NCBI GenBank assembly: GCA_010645155.1
Contig: JAAGOF010000204.1
Span: 965,634 to 1,029,633, forward strand
Source of the DNA: Tigriopus japonicus
Taxonomy: Eukaryota > Arthropoda > Copepoda > Harpacticoida > Harpacticidae
Direction of reading: 5' to 3'
DNA: 64,000 nt
Notes under the pieces: generated by a model
Databases searched by the model: none
The model's input: the letters and a program-made list of their open reading frames with translations, nothing else
Told to the model about the DNA's origin: nothing
Position numbers and translations under genes: made by a program
In this document: piece by piece, positions 57,059 to 64,000 of the stretch
Layout: each line of letters begins with the position of its first letter
Position numbering within the stretch: position 1 is the first letter of the stretch

Positions 57059-57402
57059 TTTCAGTTCAACGCCAATTCAACTCTTCCGTTTCCACGACCA
57101 CGTCCACATTAGACTTTGACCTTGATCCGGGTGACAACGAAGAGACGATCTACCCCAGTGAAGAAGCCTTGGATGAATCCATTAAAGGTCAACAAGACTC
57201 TTCGAGCACTTCTCACACAGACGAGTCCAATCTTCTCAAGGCTATTGAAGCTGCTACTTCTCAGGAACTTCGATCGTTAAAGACCGATCAGATCGAAGTC
57301 AGTGGGACAAGCAAGGCCAAACTCGATCTCTCCAGGCGACAACTTAAGGCTGATGACGAGTTCATATCCTTGTCTGAGAAGGCCATTTTGTCCGTGAAAT
57401 AG
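57059..57402 (+). CDS. Terminal coding exon, probably of gene A
   Basis: The exon follows a strong acceptor and contributes two bases to a split codon, exactly complementing the one base left by the donors at 26768 and at 17762. It encodes 113 residues ending in TAG. They are acidic and Ser/Thr-rich (FDLDPGDNEETIYPSEEALD), with an NSS sequon near the start and a Leu/Lys-rich end (LSRRQLKADDEFISLSEKA). This suits the luminal tail of a type II protein such as gene A. Joined to 24674-26768 the product would be about 812 residues. Gene B lies inside the intervening intron. The join is inferred from phase and composition. A donor from another upstream exon is possible. Confidence 0.65.
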
Positions 57403-57425
57403 TGTGATGCTAAACAACTCTCTGT

Positions 57426-57431
57426 AATAAA
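57426..57431 (+). terminator. Polyadenylation signal after the terminal exon
   Basis: AATAAA occurs 24 bp after the stop at 57402, followed by GTGTCTGTC, a GU-rich downstream element. This supports 57059-57402 as a real last exon. Confidence 0.65.
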
Positions 57432-57439
57432 GTGTCTGT

Positions 57440-60400
57440 CTAAAACTGCTTACCAATGAAATAACACGCAATATACGCTTTAGGTTCGAGGTTGTCTCTT
57501 CGACTGACTTCAATCGGCGAGTAATTTTATTTATATATGTACTGAAATCCCTAGCTGAAACCGGTTAAGTAGATGCCAAACCCGACTTTGGCTCCAAAGG
57601 CTGACCAGGCCCTCCGCGGCTGCTGCAGGAATAAGAAAAACTCGCTGTGTAGATAAGTAGACGTATTGATGACTCCTTTTCCGTACATTCCGATTACGAC
57701 AGCATTATTGTCTACGTTTTCTCAACTGGTACCCTGTTCAAAATAGGTTCTGTTGAAATTGGAGTGCTATTAAAAACGTCTTTTTATGAATTAGGAAGAG
57801 AGCGAATGTAATTAAAGACCATAACTGGGCACTACGACGTCGGGTGGATCAGAAGATCATATTGCCTATTCTTTTCAACTACAGAAGTAAACGCTCACGC
57901 GGGGAAAAGCCCACATGTTTGTTTAGGACCGAAACTGAAATCGCGTCATCGGAAAGTCATCCTGCTAAACAGGAATTCCTGAAACAAAGCACGCGGTGAA
58001 TTACATTTCCCTGACAGCCGAAGCACGAAATAGAAGATTATTGTCTATAGACGGTCGGTCATTGACATGCAAATCTCCGATCAGTGATCAAATGGATCCG
58101 GGATGAATAACAATTTTGTTCTCATTTTCAAGAACCTTCATATCGACCTCGTCCAAACGTTCGTAAATTGTAAACACTCCCTAGCAACGAACTGTTCCTT
58201 CCACTTTTGTCTTTCAAATTTGCCGCGTTCTAGAATGTCCATGACGTCACTAAAAGAGATGCTGGCTCTTTTTAAGCTATGCTTAAAGTAATGTCTAGGC
58301 CATTTTTCAATTTTTAAAGGAACGTGTTCGTTCACAAAATCGACAAACATCAACAAAATAATATGAATCAGGCAAAAATATGTCAAAGTGAACCTTCATT
58401 TTCGATAAATATTCATTTCACGATGAGCACTATTATCAAGTCCTTGTCCAGTATTCAATGACACTGCCAGAGACACTCGCCCATTGATGCAGAAGTACGT
58501 TGACGTGTAGTGGTGTGTATCTTGCCACAGTTGGTATCGGTGAAAAACGAGTTTTGAATACATGAACAGAAGCTTCTATCGAAGGAACAAGCCGTGCTTA
58601 AGACAAATCTCTACACAACAACCTTGCTTAAAGGGCAAGAAGTCCATGTGATTGCTCTTTGGCAAACTTAAAAGCAAGGCCTAGCCACCTCCATCATCAT
58701 ATATGATTGGTTCATAAAAAAGTGATCTGTGTGTTCAGCATCCATAATTCTTCTGGGAGAACTTTGCTGTAAGTGGCGTTTCCTTCTAAAACCCATTAGC
58801 TGCAAATATTGAAAGCCCACGGCTCTCTCGTTTAACAAAAATTGCCTTTCGAAGGATGTTCATGAGCAAAACGAGGGGGAAAAGAAGACGAAGAAGTGCA
58901 TTTCCGTTTGGGGGAACATGAGCCCTCGCCATGGTTCCAATTTTCCTGGTGTGGAGTGCCAAAGAATGGATTAACTCTTTCATTTCAAAGAGAAATACCC
59001 TCTTGAGAATGCCAAGGGCATGAAATTCGGGGACGGGGGCCATTCCTCCATTTTGGATCGCAATCTGATGGAAAGACCAGATCAACTTGGTTGGGTTGGT
59101 GTCTGTAGTGCAAGTGCAAACTTGGGAGTACACTTAAGTAAAAGCTTTGATCGATGATTAGAAGGCTCGATCACGACACCAGGCAGTACACAAAGCTTAC
59201 ATGTTATTTGATGGGCTTTTTCCAATCGTGGATCCCTATCGGTCAGGACACGTCAACTTGCAATTGAGAAACGTTAGATCAGCGATTCAGAACATTTTAA
59301 GATAGACAATTCTTTGTGGTACTCTTCTTTCAATTGTGTTGAGTCATTCACAAATGTACTTTTGGGGGTTGGGGAAAGAAACACCAAAAGTCATCCTCTA
59401 GGCCCAGGTTTTAGCCGTTCCGCGAAAAATGGAACGTAGTACATTTCCTTTTCCTTTTCCAAAAATGAGGGATGCGTTCCTCACGAATTCCTTTTCAAAA
59501 AGGAATGGCGCTACTCGTTGCAAAGCTACTTCACCTGAAGGCCAATTTTTGAAGATTTGTCGCTTTTATGGTGCGTTTTGAGAAAATTGCTCATAAATAA
59601 CTCAATCCTAGAGAGTACTTAAGACAAATTGACAAAAGAAAACATTTTGAAGAAAGAATAACGATTTGAAAGAAGAAATGACACTTTAAATAAACGGAAA
59701 ACAATGTTTTCTTTTACGTGTACTTGTTGGATCATTTGAAGTGATAAATACCAAGTCTATTTAATACTCCAGAAGAGGAATTGGGAAAGTTCTCATTGAA
59801 AAATAATTAAAAAAACGATTATTATTTTTACAGATAACCGTCAACATAGTGCCAATCTTTGTCTCTAAGTTCATAAAGAATGAAAAAATCGGGACTTGAT
59901 CATAGGAGTGTTCGAAAATATTTGATTTTGAAGGCCAAATATTTAATTAAAAATTAAGAAAAAACGAAGTTTTTCAAGAAAATGTTGAAAGTTCATCCAG
60001 GTTTTCAAAAAATCTGATTAAAAGAGTTCATATTTTCTATGAAAACTTGGCAATGACGATATCGCATGTTTTTCTCACGGACATTTAGTTTAATTTTTGT
60101 TTGACAATATCCTCGAAAATGCTTGTGAAAAGTTACAACACATGAGATATTTTTTTTTACAATAGACTCTTTGGGAAAAAAAATCAGATTTTTCTATCAA
60201 TTTTCAAAGTTTTCACGGGAATCATGAACATTCTTAAAACTTAGAAAAAAAGATAACGGGGCTTTTCCTTTAATTTATGAAGAACTATTTCTTTTATTTT
60301 TGAACACTTTGAACATTGCGTACTATTTTCGAACTTTTTTAAATATTTAAAATGCGCTCAAAGTGACAAAACCGATGAATATTTTATTTTTCATTAATAT

Positions 60401-62732
60401 TTTCTGCCACTCTAGAGATCATATTGATCACTTCAGAGTTCAAAGAAGTACACCATGGTGCACTTTCGCGCCACTGGCTCACTTTAGGAAGCACTTAACT
60501 TGTTTGCGCTTATCTAGTTAATTCCCCGAGTTAACAAGCCAAAACTTGAGAGCCTAAAAGCTAGTACCTGATCGCCATGAAAGGTTACTCTTAATGTGGT
60601 CTCAGCGGTATCCAACAACTTGACTCGTGACTCTTTCCCCTTCTACTCTCACATTTGATTCTGTCAAAAAGCCTGTAGTGTAGTAACCCTTCTGTTACAT
60701 CCAGAGTTGTGGCTCTCCGTTGGAACATAAGTAGATATTGTACTTAGTCGGAACGTCCTCTTGGTTCCAAAACGAGGACGTCTAGAGTGCTCTGGATTAC
60801 CCTCACAACTTCAATGTTCGAAAAAAATGTGTTTGGTTGGGACCACTCCGAAAGTTGTGGACAAAGCCTTGCCGGATTCAATTGCCTAGTTCTAAATTGA
60901 AATGGAAGTTTTGAGGATATCTGGTTTTGTCACATTCAGTACAACCGGTGTCCCTTCCAATGAACGAGTGTGTACACTTGTTCAAAGTAATGGAAATCCT
61001 GAAGTCGAACTACGGAGATGCTGTTGCATTTCGAAGAGCCAAAAATTGGCAATTTTGAGTCTCCGTTCTTCAGTGCCAGAGTGGCCAATGAACCGATCAA
61101 TGACTCCCAAAGAGTGCATGAACATCCAAGGAGAGAAAGTTGGAAGACACCCATCTTGAATTCAAGGTTGTCCTCTTCCAGACAATGTCAGATGTCCTTG
61201 GCAAATAGCTTGATATTTTGGATAGATTTTGCCAGAGGCCAAGAAGGGCCGAGTTGTCACCTGCTCCTACTTCCTTGGTTCTTAAAAGGAGCCTTAATTA
61301 TCCTCGACTCTTCTGTATCTTGGCCTCTGTCTCTTTTCTCATTGGAGTATTACTTCCAAGTTGATTTTCTACATGAAAGGGCTCTCTTTAGTGTCGCCAA
61401 AGGCCAAAGATTACGTGTAATCCAACACTCAATGATTACATGCCACGTCGTTGCTTTTGCCAAGTAATTGGAAATGGATCAGTATTCCTTTTGGAGACGT
61501 TTTCATCCGACCATGAGCACTTTCCTTTATCGCCATCTAATCTAGTAAACTCGGCCTTTCCACACAGTAATCCAGCCAAACATCTTATTCCGTTAGCATC
61601 ATACAAACTTGAGTCAGTCTGACAAGTGAATCCCATCTTTGTCAGCGCATAATCATGTACGAGATACAAAGGCTCTAATCGATCCACCTTTGTTGTTGGA
61701 ACTGAGCATCAAATCTAGAGTCCTTTGTTGATCCGCAGATATCTCAAAGATGCTCAGTCAGATCATCAGATACTGACCAGATCCATCTGGATGATCAACT
61801 AACTCAATGTACGTACATACATAACCTTAGAAAAGGCCCCTGGTCCTCGCGGTTCTTGGTAAGGATGCGTTTTGATGATGGGCTTACTCCCCATGTATTG
61901 GCTATTAATGCCATCAATCCTTCAGCGAGGCTTTGTGTGAGATGATGATGAATGATGCTCAACCGGAAGAACTTGGCAACATGGTCAATACTTTGTTCTG
62001 GAAACTACGTTCCTTCCATTTTTTTCGTTTCATTGCTCACCGACCCTCAATGGTGAGGGGGATATATTTTCCTGGAGCTCGTGTTCATTATCAGGAATGA
62101 ATGCCTGGCTCTTGACTTGATTTTCTGTACTAGCTTCTGGTTCGTAATACGCATTTCCTGAAACCAATAACCCGTTCGTTCGTTACCTGCTCTTGACGTA
62201 ATCTAAATGGTGTTAGAAGCACCATTGGAATGCTTTCAAGACTTGACAGCCCAAAACTCAAGTGTTTTCGACATGTTTAGGTTACCCAATAACGTGTCAA
62301 TGCTATGTAACGAAAATCTTAGGGCTCATTTAAATTGTTGAGATAATTGGAAAAGAAGTGGCACATTATTATTTAGTGTAAACTTCATCAATAATTTCGA
62401 TTAACTCGCTTATTAGAAGATCAAAACTTGGGCCCGGTGTGATACCTGGGATCCTTTCTCTGTTCAATGGTTTTTGACCTGCATGACGCAGTAATACACG
62501 CATTACCTGCTATCGTTCACTTATGTCTTTAATATTTAGCTTTCAAAAAACAGCTTTTCACAACCATGGCAATTGATACAAGTGCATTTGAGGAGGTTCA
62601 CGGAGTCATGCGCTAGATCAATTTACCGCTAATGTTGTGTGCTTCTTCTCCCATGGCTACAACGCTACTAGCTGACGTTGTGGGGATCTTGGTGGAGAGT
62701 GTGTTCAATCTTGTCTTGTTCCTGGTCTTTCA
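57440..62732. other. Intergenic region without recognised genes
   Basis: More than 5 kb with short unassigned ORFs (58103-58386, 58786-59133, 60902-61687). From about 59580 to 60420 it is extremely AT-rich, with poly(A) and poly(T) runs. No repeat ends or RNA genes were found. Confidence 0.4.
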
Positions 62733-63018
62733 GTCATCATTCGTCATGTCTGCCCCTACCACGCCCACTGGCGAGGTCAAGAAGGTCGGTCGATGGTACT
62801 TTGGAGGCATGGCCTCGGCCGCGGCCGCGTGCTGCACTCATCCATTGGACTTACTCAAGGTTCACATGCAAACGGGGGGAGCTAAGGAGAAGATTGGCGT
62901 CATGTCGCAGACCGCTCACATCATTAGAAGCGAGGGTATTCTGGCCCTCTACAGTGGTTTGTCGGCCTCGTTGCTGAGACAACTGACCTACTCGACCACT
63001 CGGTTTGCTATCTATGAG
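62733..63018 (+). CDS. SLC25A10: Mitochondrial dicarboxylate carrier, first coding exon
   Basis: The exon follows CCTGGTCTTTCAG and ends at ATGAG/GTAAGTCAG. I take the ATG at 62746 as start, giving 91 residues in phase 0. An upstream in-frame ATG at 62632 would add a hydrophobic stretch and requires reading through the acceptor. WYFGGMASAAAACCTHPLDL begins the first carrier repeat. HPLDLLKVHMQT is the PxDxxK signature of the mitochondrial carrier family, and SGLSASLLRQLTYSTTRFAI is typical of dicarboxylate carriers (SLC25A10, DIC). The family exchanges malate or succinate for phosphate or sulfur anions across the inner mitochondrial membrane. Two further repeats must lie on exons beyond the window. 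The neighbouring oxoglutarate carrier (SLC25A11) is the main alternative. Confidence 0.88.
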
Positions 63019-64000
63019 GTAAGTCAGTGAAAATATTACTCAGTGGGGAGGGATGTGGGACTGGATTTACTCAAGCTTAACTCATAAATGTTGGATAACA
63101 TTGAGGAACTTGGAAGGGCTTGTCTACCTATTGACCGCTTGTGCCCCTAAGGTAGTAAATCTATTTACTAAGGGTTAACGAAAGCTAATTTGCGCACAAG
63201 TTGATGCAGGTAGATTATAATAGACCATGTTTTGGATCATATCAGGCCTGTTCACACAATGCCTGTTTTCTAAAACAGAAGCAAAAAAATATTGCTACCA
63301 TTTTTCGAAATGTGATTAAAGAAGCAGAGTGAGACTACTCAGATATTTTTCCCATAGCGAAACAAAGCCCGTTGATGAAAACTCGCATGAAAGTTAAGAC
63401 GTTGGTAATGACTCTGCCCTCATATAAAAAGCCTTTGAGAACTCGATTAGCCTAATTCTCTCTAGTCTATCAAACGAGCCTACTGGATTTTTACATTCCA
63501 TTCTAATAGGTTGTGTTCTTAAAATCTCGATGGATTGTGCCTGAATACAAATAAAACAGTGTTCGTTTAGTTGCATCGTATTTTTCCACTTCAAAGATTT
63601 GCCAGTATGAAATCATTTGTCAACCAACCGCTCGCATCCATGTCCAACTCTTTGAGCTTAGTATTGCAATAAAATTGCCAAAGCGAAAGAACTAGGTTTT
63701 TGGAATCGTTTGTTTCCCTCTTGCAAGAAACTAGTCGTTCTCAAGATCTATTTTGGACCTTGTTTGCGACAGTCGGAATTTCCCAAAATCAAAGAGACAC
63801 AATCAACCCAGGAATAGTTAAAAAAGCTCTCCAACGACTAGTTAGAGAATGGAACAATCCAGTGGGATTTGTTTAACTCATTTTCTTTCAAGAGAAAGGC
63901 AGACGAGTTGCAAAAGTGTTTGCAACTTGTTTCTATTTTACTTCATGGTTAAAGGATGAGTTCGAATCAGATTTGGAACCTTAAGACTTTGAGAATACTA
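63019..64000 (+). other. Presumed intron of the carrier gene
   Basis: It begins GTAAGT and runs to the window edge. No second carrier exon is recognisable. Confidence 0.5.

Noticed and set aside
61018..61467. 149-codon plus-strand ORF
   Set aside because: No recognisable domain, no clear acceptor or donor, and overlapping ORFs on the other strand.

Overview
This is a eukaryotic window, most likely from an arthropod and plausibly a crustacean such as a copepod. It is AT-rich, its coding exons are bounded by GT/AG splice sites, it contains AATAAA polyadenylation signals, and it is crowded with arthropod-type DNA transposons. It also holds a CCTAA repeat patch, the complement of the TTAGG telomere unit. 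The species assignment is inference. Few genes can be supported. Most of the DNA is intron or intergenic sequence made of transposon debris.

Genes. (1) 17611-17762 is an internal exon coding a membrane helix. (2) 24674-26768 is a large exon ending in a membrane helix and a splice donor. It is phase-compatible with a terminal exon at 57059-57402 about 30 kb downstream. (3) 54147-55988 is an uninterrupted 613-residue reading frame with its own poly(A) signal. It lies between those two exons and is probably preceded by a 5' UTR exon near 50.4-51.8 kb. (4) 62746-63018 is the first coding exon of a mitochondrial dicarboxylate carrier (SLC25A10 type), which continues beyond the window. Genes 1-3 share one architecture: basic residues, a single membrane helix, then an acidic or Ser/Thr-rich tail. 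In genes 2 and 3 the tail carries N-glycosylation sequons, and both have a long Ser/Arg/Gly-rich N-terminal region. I read them as related type II membrane proteins clustered at one locus. Their function is unknown.

Mobile DNA, left to right. A MULE-like palindromic element (1981-2055 plus 3735-3944) is interrupted by a TIR transposon (2056-3734), which itself carries a hAT-type MITE (2737-3170). A SINE fragment (3945-4121) abuts this nest. A hAT MITE with a perfect 8-bp target duplication lies at 5750-6039. A 1.45-kb palindrome with a CCTAA core lies at 6719-8164, and a 611-bp TIR element at 9463-10073. Inverted arrays of AGGTCA-containing 14-16-bp units (10081-10262 and 11531-11833) flank 1.3 kb. 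A minus-strand LINE copy follows (11834-12830), then a decayed hAT transposon with perfect 8-bp target duplications (15270-17087), a full-length tRNA-derived SINE (19328-19567) and a probable MITE (21835-22119). Within the putative 30-kb intron are more MITEs (32147-32380, 36828-37115, 37272-38055, 40502-41073, 42515-43044), an inverted duplication with related short ORFs (33095-33640), a second copy of the same LINE (34735-36050), a palindrome with a 19-bp tandem core (44809-45399), and the intact 457-bp MULE-like palindrome with 9-bp target duplications (48741-49197).

No rRNA, CRISPR array or bacterial-style operon was seen. The only tRNA-like sequence is the SINE head.
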